Source of the DNA: Tubulanus polymorphus
Taxonomy: Eukaryota > Nemertea > Palaeonemertea > Tubulaniformes > Tubulanidae
DNA: 60,000 nucleotides
Reading direction: 5' to 3'
Assembly (NCBI RefSeq): GCF_964204645.1
Contig: NC_134030.1
Coordinates: 11,408,278-11,468,277 of the forward strand
Made by a program: the position numbers and the translations under genes. Within the stretch, counting starts at the first letter, position 1. Each line of letters begins with the position of its first letter. The notes beneath the pieces were generated by a model. That model saw only the letters and a list, made by a program, of their open reading frames with translations, did no database searches and was not told the origin of the DNA. Shown here one piece after another: positions 11,393 through 22,228 of this stretch.

Positions 11393-12412
11393 TAGGGGTC
11401 CAGGGACACCATGCCCACTTGGGAAGTGGTTTCAAATGCTCAACAATCTAACAATTTTAATATTCAACACCCCCTGGTGACTTTATAAAAAACCAATGAC
11501 ATTGAAACCCACCACAATCATAGAACATGTCAGCAGCTACGATTTTGTAATTGATTGTGATAACAAAATATGCCTCGTTACCAATATAATATGGAAATAC
11601 TAAAGTACTTTACTATTCAACGCTCCCTGGTGACCATATGCAAAACCCAATGACCTTAAAACTCACCACAATCATAATACATGTCATGAACTACAACTTT
11701 ACAATTCATCATGATAACAAAATATGCCTAGGTACCAATCTAATAAGGAATAGGGCCTACTAAGTTATTCTACTATTCAACGCCCCCTGGTGACCATATA
11801 GGATAACTAATGTCCTCAAAACTCACCACATATAGGTACAAACATAATATAGGAACACCAAGTTATTGTATTATTCAACGCCCCCTGGAGGCCATATACA
11901 AAAACCAATGACCTTGAAATTCACCAAAATCATAGAACAGGTTATGGGCTACAACTTTCCAATTGATTGTAGTAACACAATATGTTTAGGTATTAATATA
12001 ATGTGAAAAAACTTTTTCCCACCTTACAATGAATACTGATGACCAAGATGGCCGCCAATTGCGTCATAATTGGCTGATCAAAAATATCTCAGGTATAAAA
12101 CATCGCTTTCCAAAGAATACCCTTCACAAATTGCAATGAGAAACTCCACAAAATTCTCTGTAAAAAGTACTGATTTTGGCGAACAACAATGGCTGCCAGT
12201 CAGCCATCTTGATTCTGACAGGGCCAGTTTTTGGGCTGAAGATGTGTCCAGGGTAGAGACATGTGTAACCTAAATATCAAGACATTACATTGAAGCGTCT
12301 TCAAAACTGCCCCAAATAACTGGATTCCGTCTACGGACGGACGAACAGACAGATGACGGACGAAAATTGAACGCAATAGCCCGCTGCAACTAAAGTCCCA
12401 AGTGGGCTAAAA
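11393..12412 (+). mobile_element. Full-length HINE/DINE-like (Helentron-associated) element
   Basis: This is the reference copy for the family. The 5' end (near 11391) starts TAGGGGTCCAGGGACACC and contains the subterminal motif GCCCACTTGGGA at 11413-11424. Four diverged tandem units of about 130-140 bp follow (11460-12000), then a roughly 330-bp 3' body. Next comes a GTCC/GGAC-type microsatellite (CTACGGACGGACGAACAGAC, near 12334). The element closes with a hairpin at 12378-12408 whose right arm contains TCCCAAGTGGGC, the exact complement of the 5' motif. Subterminal inverted repeats, a (GTCY)n tract, a tandem core and a 3' stem-loop without coding capacity are the layout known for DINE-1/HINE elements mobilised by Helentrons. 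Assignment to that group is inferred from architecture. Confidence 0.72.
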
Positions 12413-12645
12413 ATGAAAGCTCCACATAGAATATTATACCAGTTGATAGCCAAAATATGCATTTTCAGAAACCAAGATGGCCACAAATTGGCCATCTTGG
12501 ATCCGATTACCAGAATTATCAAACTCATCTGGATTTTTATGTCATACGGGATATATCCGAATTTAAAGACAATTGGTCAAAAATTGTGGTCTGTGGAATG
12601 TTCATAAGAAATCTGACGCATGCACGCATGCCAGACCACCACTAA
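12413..12645. other. Older repeat flanking the HINE
   Basis: It begins with the block shared with 11280-11320. It also contains a short inverted pair, CAAGATGGCCA and TGGCCATCTTG, around 12473-12501. No coding potential was recognised; the short open frames here are shadows. Confidence 0.4.
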
Positions 12646-12651
12646 GACACA

Positions 12652-12758
12652 GGATCCAGTTCCACAGTTTGAGTTAAATTTGACTCAGTAGTTAAAACAT
12701 TTAGAAAATGAACTGATTTTAACTCAGAGTTCACTCTTTCAACTGTGGAACCTGGTCC
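12652..12758. repeat. 107-bp imperfect palindrome
   Basis: GGATCCAGTTCCACAGTT at 12652-12669 is matched in inverted orientation by AACTGTGGAACCTGGTCC at 12741-12758 (15 of 18 bases). Further weaker pairing, GAGTTAAA with TTTTAACTC, lies inside. It could be a tiny MITE or a foldback remnant. No target duplication is evident. Confidence 0.55.
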
Positions 12759-12759
12759 A

Positions 12760-13398
12760 GGGGTATATAACATAAGCCCGAATGGCCTTCGGCTAAGCGG
12801 GCTGGAAAATGAAATTAGCTTGCTGGGACATTAGCAGTTTAGATAATAAACAGTGGTAGTTATCTCCATATACCTTCAGAACTGGCAGCTCCTCCCATTA
12901 TTATTCAGTTTATCCAATGACTATTAAGAATCCAGTTAAACCAAACAGCTTGACCTATAATAAACCATTAACAGAAAAAAGAGAGTTATTTGTAGCACAT
13001 TGGAAGCTAATTTAACTCTCATCAAGAACAATAGTATGTTTTGTGATACCAAGAGTGGACAATTGACGGAAAAGCCATAGAAAGGCTATCTAAGATAAGC
13101 ATCGAAGATCCAATGAATCGATTACTCATGCAAAAAGTTTGGGCAAGCTGATAAGGTAGTATTGATAAGCTATCAATTTGCAAGCATTTATATTCAGCAT
13201 TTGGAATTTCCCGAGTCCAATAGTAATTCGAGCTGCTATGACGCAAGCATTTTGGCCTGGGTCAACTGTTAGCGGGGTGCCAAATTTGCCCATGCCAAAA
13301 ACATTGGACTAGGTCTGAGCCAAATTTGAGTAAGAGTTAACAATATGAGTGAATTCCAACATGACTCACTTTGCTTTGTCATGGCATATCCAGGCAGA
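12760..13398. other. Non-coding spacer
   Basis: A small imperfect hairpin, AGCCCG...CGGGCT, lies near 12775-12803 and is reminiscent of the HINE terminal stem but with a different loop. Otherwise no gene or repeat structure was recognised. Confidence 0.4.
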
Positions 13399-13768
13399 AA
13401 GACACTAAATATTTGGATGGATATATGAAAGCTGTGGGTACTGGAGTGTGTAATGGGTAGTGTAGTGTGATCTGTGTGCATTTGTGGCCAGCACACATAT
13501 CACATTGTTCATTTGGGAGATTTTCAACAACATGGAAGTAACGTGTAATAAATGATGACTTGAATTGCATGACTACCTACCACCTCTCATTATTGTTGGA
13601 AAACTAAACGTTCCGCACAGACTAAAAATTAGTAATAACATTTTAGAAATGGCCAGAATTTTAACTTAGGTTCTATCTCATTTTTATTTTACAATTGCGA
13701 TTGGTATAATTCTTTTTTAAACGGCCATTAAGGCTTCATGTTTCGTCTGCAATTCACTGCAAATAGTT
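13399..13768. repeat. Dispersed repeat, copy 2 (partner at 1217-1603)
   Basis: Same orientation as copy 1, with a few substitutions and a 17-base shorter segment near 13515. The flanking sequences are unrelated beyond GCAAATAGTTAC, which fixes one boundary. The two copies are 12.2 kb apart. Confidence 0.7.
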
Positions 13769-13769
13769 A

Positions 13770-14335
13770 CCCAACTACGCACATTTCAGTGCTTTTGGTA
13801 GCTGTACACCCAATCGGCACCGTTCGTGACTAGCTTTACTGCGGAATTATCATTAATTAACATCGCCATATCACATCATCAACTTATATTGTGCCTTAAA
13901 ACCCAAACAGCCGAAATAATTGAAATGCACACACGATTTCTATCATTGAAAATTGAGAGAGTGGCCATGTTTGTGTTCTGCTGCTTCGCGTAAATCCCGC
14001 GCGGTGGCGCAACCGCGCGGAGTGGGGCTGATACGTCTAGTATTGATTGAGTGGCTAACAAGTGAACTCCCTAATTAGGCAAGAGCAAAATTTTACTCGC
14101 ACCCCTGATCTGGGCCAATTTCCGCAGGGCCGAATTGTGTGATTGCAGCAGTCAGCTATACCTGAACTAAGACCAGACATAAAACAGCGAGTAAGATACC
14201 GTGCAAAAGACAAACCCACATTAGTTCACTGTGTACAATTGGAAGTACTTTCGGGCTATTTGGTTTAAATCATAACTACCTATTGGTGGTGTAAGTAGTT
14301 TTAGGCCTAATCGGATTAAGCATTACGGAAATAAA
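13770..14335. other. Non-coding flank of the gypsy element
   Basis: No gene was recognised. A GC-rich near-palindrome (CCGCGCGGTGGCGC...CCGCGCGG) lies around 13998-14020. Confidence 0.4.
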
Positions 14336-15083
14336 TGTCGTAGTGTGGATTTTGCCGCCGGAGTCGACATATAACTCCGTGCCGCAGTCATTTTATGGGA
14401 GTGGCAAGTGACGCCACCAAATGGAGTTGGCGTCCTTGGAGACCTGTATCGTCAGTCATCCTCGTAGTTATATAGGGTGAAGTACGTTGTAATAAACTGT
14501 GACATGATATTCCAATCTATGTGTTGATTGCTCTGCAGGTAAATTAGTTTAATCTTCTACATGTATCTATTTTAAAGTATACTACGATGTGCTCGGGCTT
14601 CGAATTGTTGATTGTCAGGGTGTTTGGGGTAATTTAATGGTATGTTTAGGGGAAGTTATTGATGATAGATTTTCCTACGCTGAGTGCCATCTAGAGGGTG
14701 CTGTTGATTATTTGTGGTTTGTATGTATGTAGTCTGTGTCACCTTTGTTATACAGTAACTTAGTTCTGTTGCTTGATAAGATAAGATGAATCGTAGGAGA
14801 GTAAACCGTAATATTAATTGGGGTGATTTTGATGTGTTGTGAAAGGTATTTTTTTTAAATGTTGAGTGTAATACTGGGAATGATTGTAAATAATTGTAAG
14901 GGGAAAGTGAGTCATCCTCGTAGTGATATAGGGTGAAGTACGTTGTAATAAACTGTGACATGATATTCCAATCTATGTGTTGATTGCTCTGCAGGGTTGG
15001 ACGAGGATTCCTTTTGTTCGCTGGATCGAGGAGAAGTCTTGGAGAAGAACGTCACAACAGCATCCTGCGGGTCCGGAACGTAG
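14336..15083 (+). repeat. 5' LTR of the gypsy element, with internal insertion
   Basis: It begins TGTCGTAGTGTGG and ends CCGGAACGTAG, matching 21090-21383 except for 14539-14994, which has no counterpart there. The two LTRs also differ by small indels (near 14358, 14382 and 15030) and scattered substitutions, consistent with an old insertion. Confidence 0.85.
14539..14994 (+). repeat. 372-bp insert plus 84-bp duplicated LTR segment
   Basis: The segment GTCATCCTCGTAG...CTCTGCAG occurs at 14455-14538 and again at 14911-14994. Between the copies are 372 bp (14539-14910) not found in the 3' LTR. The junction reads CTCTGCAG|GTAAAT, which resembles a 5' splice site, but no spliced product can be inferred. 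The layout suits unequal recombination between two related LTR variants, or an insertion with a long duplication. Confidence 0.75.
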
Positions 15084-15422
15084 GTGAAGAGTGGAGTACA
15101 GTATTTGTTCGTCGGCTCTCCCGCCCTAAAATTGATCAGAGGACAGTGGTTTGCTAGCTTTGTGATGTGCGTAGCACGCTTGTGTGTTGCAATAATATTG
15201 TGATTGGTGGAACTAGTGGTAGTATTTTTGTTTTGTAGCTTATCGCATAAGAGTAAGTAGTTACGGTACAAACAATCAACACTGTCCTTGTCAATAACTG
15301 TATCAACGTGGGTTTTCCAAATCATAGTATTCACAAGTTACAGGTGTAAGTATATTAACGGGAAATTTGGACGTCCATATTAGGTTATTTCGTATATACT
15401 GGGTAAGAGATTGACTTGAAAC

Positions 15423-16750
15423 ATGTCGTCGTTTGAGCGTGTACTTTTTGTAGAAATAGATCCTGTATCGGTGACTGAGCGTGATTTGTCGATTGCTTTA
15501 ATGGCTTATGGAGTCGTACGATTACGTCGAGGATCCTCGCGGCAAAGGTGGTTTGTGATGTTCACCCAAGTCTCTACTGTAATGTCTTTGTTGTCGGTGG
15601 GTGAGTTGCCAGTAGGTTAAGCTGTCGCTACACCCACCTGTATTGATGCTGCGGGGGCTGAACAAGTGGGGGCTATCTTATCTGAGGGGAGGGAGAGGAA
15701 GGCGCTGGAAGAGGCTCAACGCCTTCTTAGCTCCGTTGGGAGGAATTCTGAAATTAGACTCGGCCATCCCCATTAAAGTGGTCCCAGAGCGGGCTGTTGG
15801 GGTTCAGCCAATATCTTTTTCCTCTCCACAGTTGGACAATTTTTCTGGAAGTGATCGTAAGGGCGAAACTACGTGTAAACTCTGGAGGTCGCAGGTGGAA
15901 GGTTCATTAACTGATCCTGCGATTTCAGATCACGCCCTTTTGGCTTCAATAAGACGATCGGTCCGGGAATTGCCGGAGCCTTGTTGAGCATGGGCAGTAG
16001 TGTTACTCCGGAGGATGTGTTGCGGAAATTCGATTCCGTGTTTGGGTCGGTAACGACTCCGACTCAAGCTTTGTCAGCATTTTTTACTGCGGAACAAAGA
16101 CCTGAATAATCCATTGCCCTTTGGGCCTGCCGCCTCGATACCCTGAAGAGTCGTGTTCTGGGAGTAAGTGAGGAGATGTTAAGAACGCAATTTTGTGACG
16201 GTCTGAGGGACTCTCAGATTAAGCTGGCATTGCGACCGACTCTTTCCCCGGCTGCTAGTTTCCCCAACATGGTCCTGTAAGCTAGAGGTGCGGAGGACAT
16301 GATAGATAAGACTTCCACAGCACCGGTACACAGAAGGTCGGGAGTTGTGCAGCAGCACGCAGTTCAACCTCAAAAGATAAAACCTAAGAATTCAGTCTCG
16401 TTAGAGGATGTAGCTGCTAAATTGGATAATGTGGTTAGGAAATTGAATGGGTTCCAACTTGAAATAAAGTGCTTAAATAAACAAGTTGATCATATAGATC
16501 CTGTGGTTGAACGGTTCGGGATGGAGATGGAAGGAAGGAGTCAGACCGATACGAAGGTTTCAGTTGATCCTGTTCCACTGATTTCGTCAAAGCGTTGTTT
16601 CAAGTGTGACTTGGTCTTTTTGAGTGGGAGTGTCTTTCCTCAGTGAAGGAACGACATGGGTTTGCATCGACCTCCGCCCACTTACACCTGTTATAAATGT
16701 TATGTCGTTGGCGATCACTACTTTCAGTATTGTGGGAAAGGACAACCACC
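15423..16750 (+). pseudogene. gypsy gag (capsid/nucleocapsid) remnant
   Basis: The likely start is ATG at 15423 (MSSFERVLFVEIDP). Coding then shifts between frames: 15423-15620, 15643 onward, about 15830-16280, and 16299-16646. The middle part has capsid-like helices, including KLWRSQVEGSL near 15877 and an 'R.DTLKSRVLGVSEEML' stretch near 16133. A complete CX2CX4HX4C zinc knuckle (C-Y-K-C...G-D-H...C) lies near 16690-16731. An earlier one, starting CFKC near 16597, is broken by a frameshift. The N-terminal layout recalls Gag proteins related to PNMA genes, but this is a weak inference. At least three frameshifts or stops make it non-functional. Confidence 0.75.
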
Positions 16751-16856
16751 GCTAAACTCGTAAGGGATCAGCATTCTGGGCGCGTTGGGTTCCGCATTGG
16801 TGAAAAACCCCCCAAGTCGGAAATTAAATCGCCGTCGGTTGCGTCTCTATTGGGAC

Positions 16857-17531
16857 CGTCCAGTGAGACGAAGGTGAATAGTGTTGGTTGTAAGGCCATG
16901 ATTGACACTGGCGCAATGGTGTCAACAGTGTCAGAGTAATTTAAGCAACAGATAGGTGCGGCAGTGTACCCTTTGGAGGGTATCTTGAATGTTTGACAGC
17001 TGCGGGCAATAAGTTGCCCTATCTCGGTTGTACTGTCGTGACACTCGGTATCGGGAACAAAGAAATCGAGGTATTGTTGTTGGTAGTAAAGACGACAAAG
17101 CCACTACAAGTCCCTCCAATGAGCAAGTTGCAATTAATGGAATCATCCGAGGGGAGTTGAGTGGAGCCAGCACGGTGATGACCAGTCAGTCTACAGTTGC
17201 TTTACCTGGAACGCTTACGGTGGTTCCGTCGGAGTCATCTCTGAACGGTTACGGGGTGAATCGTGTAACAGTAGTTTTACGGAATGTAGGTTCGTGCCCG
17301 GTGAGTGTCCCAGCTAGGACGCCCGTTTCTAATGTTTATCTAGTGTCGCCGGTCCGCTTGGCAGGACTTGGGACCGAGGCTTGGTCAGCTAGGGACAGTC
17401 CCAAACCAGCTGAGGGTTTGATCGATCGTGGTAATCTGTTTGGAATAACAGCTGAGACATGTGATGTAAATAATTCAGGTAGTTCTGAGGATCTGAGTAA
17501 AGAGGATTTTCTTACTCTTTTTTTATTTTAA
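16857..17531 (+). pseudogene. gypsy aspartic protease and linker remnant
   Basis: The protease active-site signature AMIDTGAMVSTVSE is coded at about 16898-16939 and is followed at once by a stop. The frame then breaks. The next open frame (17028-17531) encodes a threonine/valine-rich stretch (VTVVLRNVGSCPVSVPART) of the type that usually links protease and reverse transcriptase in gypsy Pol. The retroviral-type protease would cleave the Gag-Pol precursor. The active-site Asp is present, but the domain is split. Confidence 0.75.
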
Positions 17532-17541
17532 GGGCACAACC

Positions 17542-18441
17542 TTGGGTGAGGCTGAGTTTTCTGAGCTGGGAGATTTCCTATACAGTTGGAATCGTTTAAT
17601 CTCTAAGTCTGCTGACGATATCGGGCGCACATCTTTGGTGCGACACCGTATTTTATTAGAAGACAGTATTCCGATCAAAGAACGTTACCGGCGGGTGCCC
17701 CCTGCTATGTTTCAAGAGGTGCGCCAGCATTTGAAAATGATGTTGGATGCGGGAATAACCCGACACTCGACCAGCCCTTACGCGTCGCCTGTGGTGTTGG
17801 TGAGAAAGAAAAATGGAGAACTGAGATTCTGCGTCGATCATCGGGCATTAAATTCGAAGACTGTTGGCGACAGTTTTAGTTAACCCAGAGTCGATGATCT
17901 CTTGGACTCGATGTCAGGGGCGAAACTTCTTTCGAGCCTGGATTTGAAGGCAGGTTATTGGCAGGTTGAAATGGAGGAGTCTGACAAGGCCAAAACTGCC
18001 TTTTCTGCTGGTCCGGGTTTAGGGTTTTTTGAGTTTAATGTTATGCCCTTTGGACTTACAGGGGCACCTTCAACCTTTCAGCACCTGATGGAGAGATGCT
18101 TGGACGACTTATGCATGCACAAATGTTTGTGCTATTTGGATGATATCCACGAACATTCAATCGATTTTAGGCAATATTTAGTCTGATTGCAACACGTTTT
18201 CGAGTGGTTGCATCAAGCAGGACTCAAGCTCAATCCTACTAAATGTATATTCTGTTGCTCGTCTCTCATTTATCTGGGGCATCGGTTGTCGTCAGAGGGC
18301 ATAGAGGGGGATCCCGGTAAAATCCAGGCCATTTCTGATTGGCCTACTCCGCAGACCGTTGAAGAGGTAAATTTCTTGGATTTACAGGGTTTTATCGCAA
18401 GTTTATTTGCTCTTACTTTTATTTGCTCTTTCTATAGCTAA
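17542..18441 (+). pseudogene. gypsy reverse transcriptase remnant
   Basis: One frame contains the canonical motif order. It runs from HSTSPYASPVVLVRKKNGEL and FCVDHRALN (near 17765-17850), through SSLDLKAGYWQVEM (near 17932), NVMPFGLTGAPSTFQ (near 18038) and the catalytic CYLDDI (about 18130), to LKLNPTKC...YLGH (near 18226-18285). Two in-frame stops interrupt it, at 17881-17883 and 18184-18186. A few residues normally found after the YLDD box seem to be missing. The catalytic aspartates are intact, but the protein cannot be made whole. Confidence 0.9.
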
Positions 18442-18529
18442 GATTTGACAGATTTACTGGTTGGGTTGAATCGGGTGGCGGGAAAGCTTCAGGGAGGAGC
18501 TTAGTACAGGGGGGGTTGAGCAGGAAAAT

Positions 18530-18981
18530 AGCTTTCAGGCGCTGAAATCTCGTCTCACAACGCCTCCTGTTTTATGCTTCGCTGATTTTTCGAGACCGTT
18601 CGAACTACATGTGGATGCGTCAGGGACTGGACTTTACGCTGTCCTCTACCAGGAGCAAGACGGTCTAAACGAGTTGGAGCGTATGCGTCTTGGTCAGTGT
18701 CAAAGACCTAGCGGAATTATCCGACTCATAAACTAGAATTTCTGGACCTTAAGTGGGCTGTAGTAGACAAATTTAAAGATTATCTTTATGGGAACCGTTG
18801 CCGGGTACTTACGGACAATAACCTGCTGACATATGTTCTTTCGTCGCCACGCTTGGATGCCGCTGGCTATCGGCAGCTTCAAGCTCTTTCTGTCTTTGAT
18901 TTGGAAATTTCTTATCGACGTGGTAAGCTGAATGTCGATGCTGATCTCTTGTCTCAACAAGAAGCTAGATCGGAACACTAG
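18530..18981 (+). pseudogene. gypsy RNase H remnant
   Basis: FELHVDASGTGLYAVLYQEQ (near 18601) carries the first catalytic aspartate of the RNase H fold. A frameshift around 18670-18730 moves the rest into another frame, in which TDNNLLTYVLSSPRLDA (near 18812) and the terminal block with a 'NVDADLLS' core (near 18931) are recognisable. It degrades the RNA strand of RNA-DNA hybrids during reverse transcription. At least one frameshift and a stop inactivate it. Confidence 0.8.
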
Positions 18982-19236
18982 AGTTTGACGAAGATGTTTA
19001 CATATCGTGCGAGGTTTTTGCAGCTGTGTGTCAGTCTGGCGTTACCAACGTTAAGTTCATGGAGGCCGATTTCGGTAACGGGGAGGTAGATTTATTAAAG
19101 TCCCAAGAGAGAGATCTCGTCATTGGCCCCATTTCTTCCCAGCGAGAAGAAAGTAAATATTAGCTCTCGTGAGAGTAGGCGGTATCGGAAGTACTTAGCG
19201 AGTTTTTCTATTAAAGATTGACTTGTTTGTCGACAG

Positions 19237-20388
19237 GTGAGAGGTAACATGGGAGAAAAGTGTCAGGTAGTTCTGCCTACTTCCAAACGAACCTTGGTGT
19301 TAAAATTATTACATGATGAGATGGCTCATCCTGGACGCGATCGGTCAGGTATGAGAACCGATGTGGAAGGGTATGTACGTTCGTGCCAACATTGTGTACT
19401 TTTTAAATCGACGATTGACGAGCCCCACTTATGTCAATAGTCACCAAATATTCATTTCAGCTGTTATGTATCGATTATTTGAAAATCGAACCATCGGGAG
19501 GAATGGAAGATGTGTTGGTGGTGACGGACCATTTTACGAAGTATAGTTGGGCCTTTCCAACCCGAAATCAACTTGCTTCTACTGTTGCCAAGGTTTTGCA
19601 CGAGCAGGTGATCACTAAGTTCGGTATCCACGCTAGTGTTGCATTCGGTTCAGGGTCAGAACTTTGAAAGTAAAGTCATCGAACTCTGCAAGCAAGCCGG
19701 GGTGACCAAGTCTCAAACCACACCATACCATGCCATGGGTAATGGGGTGTGTGAGAGATTTAATTCCACTCTAATTGGCATGTTGGGTACATTAGAAGAG
19801 GGTAAAAAAGATGGATGGAAAGATTATGTCAGTTCATTGGTCTTTGCCTATAACTGTACCCCGCATCGGGTGACTGGCTTTGAGCCATACTATTTGATGT
19901 TCGGCCGACAGCCACAGTTACCGGTCGACTTACGTTATGGGTTAAGAGCTAATGAGGTGGAGGAAGTTGGGGAGTTTGCTAAAACGATTGATGAGAAATT
20001 AGAGTATGCTTGGGGAGTTGCAAAAGAAAGGATGGAGACAGTCGGGGGTTATGATAAAGTTAGGTATGTTAAAGCTGCGCGGGGAGGTGCTCTGATTTAG
20101 TACTGGTTAAACGTACTGGATTTAAGTCTAGACACAAAATCGCTGATAAGTGGGAGGCAGACCCATAACATTGTGGAATCGATGCCAGCGGGTGAAGTAC
20201 AAGTGTATGAGGTCGGAAACGTGGTTTCTAAGAAGAAACGTGTTGTCGACCGCAATGTTTTGAGGGTTTTGGCAGTAGAGCTTCACCCTCGCGAAGTTGA
20301 GAAGGCTAGGGCGAAACACCCGAGGGAAAAGCAGTCGCCGGTTGATGACGGAAAGGTTGGCGATTCCAGTGGGAGATGAGTTCTTCAT
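19237..20388 (+). pseudogene. gypsy integrase remnant, second catalytic Asp lost
   Basis: The zinc-binding HHCC module is coded at 19290-19400 (LLHDEMAHPG...SCQHC). The core begins near 19455 with LLCIDYLKIE, the first catalytic Asp, and VVTDHFTKYSWAFPT. After a frameshift, the next frame reads LHSVQGQNFES near 19639. Family members normally have Asp where this copy has Val, so the second D of the D,D,E triad is gone. The catalytic Glu is present in NGVCERFNSTL (near 19741). The C-terminal region continues past a stop at 20098 to about 20380. Frameshift, stop and active-site change together make it dead. Confidence 0.85.
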
Positions 20389-20433
20389 TCTTCATAGGAT
20401 GCCCGATGTCGACACAGGTGTAGTCGGAGTGAA

Positions 20434-20724
20434 GTGCCGGCTGACAGTGGTGACGAACTCAGTAGCATTCCGCCCCCCATAGAGTTTCAGACTCCTATAC
20501 GTGATGAGGAGGAGTTTCAAATTCCTATACGTGGTGAGGCGTTTACAATTCGTATATGTGATGAGAAGGTGTATGATAAAACGATTTTGCAGGAAGAAGT
20601 GGTTTTACAGGAGGTTGCTGATGTCAGGTCCCCTGAAGAGGAGCTATATCCCTGCAGATCGCAGCGAGTGCAAAGAAAACCTAGATGGATGAATTCAGGC
20701 CAGTATGTCCAGTCCTTGTCATAG
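20434..20724 (+). pseudogene. C-terminal tail of gypsy Pol
   Basis: A 96-codon acidic frame with two loose repeats of 'RDEEEFQIPIRGE' type ends in a basic QRVQRKPRWMNSGQYV block, as is usual at the end of gypsy Pol polyproteins. It is followed by a stop at 20722 and about 365 bp of non-coding sequence before the 3' LTR. Confidence 0.6.
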
Positions 20725-21089
20725 CCTGATTGGCGAGAAGGGGCTGACTATTTAGTGTCGTTGGCCGGGAATGCAAATGTAGCTAGTAACTGTGGTTTAG
20801 TATCTGGTCAACGCAGTATAGCTTAAGTTCACTTTCTGGTTAACACGGTGTAGTTTTTTTTTGTTGGGAATACTACTGGTTTGTGATCCCGTGTAATGTT
20901 AGTTGGAGGTTGTCTAGTTCGTTTATTGAGGCATGTTTTGTACCTGAGCTGTGTCAAGTGCCAGGTTGTTCAGGTGTTTTTTATAGTTGAAGTTGTTTTA
21001 CCTTTCAAATCAGTAAGTTTCTTTATTCCTGTACGGGCAGAGTTTTTATTGACATTCTAAGACGGAATGTTCGTCAGTCTGAGGGAGTA

Positions 21090-21383
21090 TGTCGTAGTGT
21101 GGATTTTGCCGGAGTTGACATATAACTCCGACTTCCGTGCCGCAGTCATTTTATGGGTCTGGCAAGTGGTGCCACTAAATGGAGTTGGCGTCCTTGGAGA
21201 CCTGTATCGTCAGTCATCCTCATAGTGATATGGGGTGAAGTACGTTGTAATAAACTGTGACATGATATTCCAATCTATGTGTTGATTGCTCTGCAGGGTT
21301 GGACGAGGATTCCTTTTGTTCGCTGGATCGAGGAAGTCTTGGAGAAGAACGTCGCGACAGCGTCCTGCGGGACCGGAACGTAG
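21090..21383 (+). repeat. 3' LTR of the gypsy element
   Basis: A 294-bp repeat from TGTCGTAGTG to CCGGAACGTAG. A short purine run, GAGGGAG (21081-21087), lies just upstream as a polypurine tract. It represents the uninterrupted LTR form. Confidence 0.88.
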
Positions 21384-22228
21384 TAGTCAGTAACCTGTCT
21401 GTGGTTTAGTTTCACGACGGGATATTTTCACAAACCACAGTCAGGAATGGGAAGGTCGTTTTTCAATGAAATCTTCGTGAGTCAATTTGACTCACGAGTA
21501 ATTTGCCTGGCATTTTCTGGTCTTTTGAGATTTATCCGTCTAATTTTTGTTGTAATCACCACACAACAGATTCGTAGTTTGTTTGATACCTATAACACCT
21601 CACCTGACGATCTTAATCCATGTGCAAAAGTTAGAGTAAATTTCCGTCAATTCAATGTCGGCCATTTTGAAAACTTGTGGAGGGTGCTGGTACCTGTGGA
21701 CTGAGGCCAGGACAACAGCACAAACTAACGAAACGAAACGACAAAATTGAAAAATTTAAGAAATCAACACTGATTCACATTTTTCTTCATCCATACTTAA
21801 TTATTTCATTATTTATGATGGAAAGCACAAAGATTTTAAATGTATGTTGGAAAACCATCAAAAATGAGAATTGTCGTTTCGTCTTGGAAGTTTTATATAA
21901 ATCCTTGTAGGTCCCCTTGTCTTATCATGCCACATGTGGAATACAGAGAAATGGCGGCCAATGGCAAATTTGTGGAGAAATTAATTAATTAATTTCTCAA
22001 ATTAATGTTGATTAATCACTCGAAACATACAAAAAATTGCATTATTTCAAAAGGTACCTGTGTTAGTTTGTGAATTAAGCCATTAATTGTGGACTGAAGT
22101 GAATAGAAAGTATATTTTTGAAGTGTTACTTTTTTCAACCATGTTTTGGCCCTTGTCATCCCTAACGTTGGTATAAGCCCATCCGATTATAAAAAGCTTA
22201 CCACCAACGATGAGGTAACTAACTAGGA
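21384..22228. other. Non-coding spacer between gypsy and Penelope-like elements
   Basis: The two open frames here (21447-21704 and 21677-21910) show no domain. The stretch contains a perfect 11-bp-arm palindrome (listed separately) and TTAATTAATT runs near 21980. A short inverted pair, CGTTGGT/ACCAACG, lies near 22163-22208. Confidence 0.45.
21475..21497. promoter_or_regulatory. Perfect palindrome with two AP-1-type TGASTCA sites
   Basis: TCGTGAGTCAA and TTGACTCACGA flank a single central T. Each arm contains a consensus AP-1 (TRE) heptamer, TGAGTCA or TGACTCA. No adjacent gene is identified, so a regulatory role is speculative. Confidence 0.3.

Larger units (their letters stand above)
14336..21383 (+). 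mobile_element. Ty3/gypsy LTR retrotransposon, full length but inactive
   Basis: About 7.05 kb from the TG start of the 5' LTR to the end of the 3' LTR. The order is LTR, gag with CCHC knuckle, protease, reverse transcriptase, RNase H, integrase, short C-terminal tail, LTR. Integrase after RNase H places it in Ty3/gypsy. Every coding region has stops or frameshifts, and the second catalytic aspartate of integrase is replaced. The 5' LTR (748 bp) is longer than the 3' LTR (294 bp) because of an internal insertion-duplication. No clear target-site duplication was found: ATAAA precedes the 5' LTR and TAGTC follows the 3' LTR. Confidence 0.92.

Noticed and set aside
14912-15334. 140-codon - strand frame across the gypsy LTR/leader, similar at its end to a frame at 22219-22497
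   Set aside because: The similarity comes from a 77-bp nucleotide repeat shared by the two sites. The rest of the frames is unrelated and overlaps LTR sequence, so coding is unlikely.
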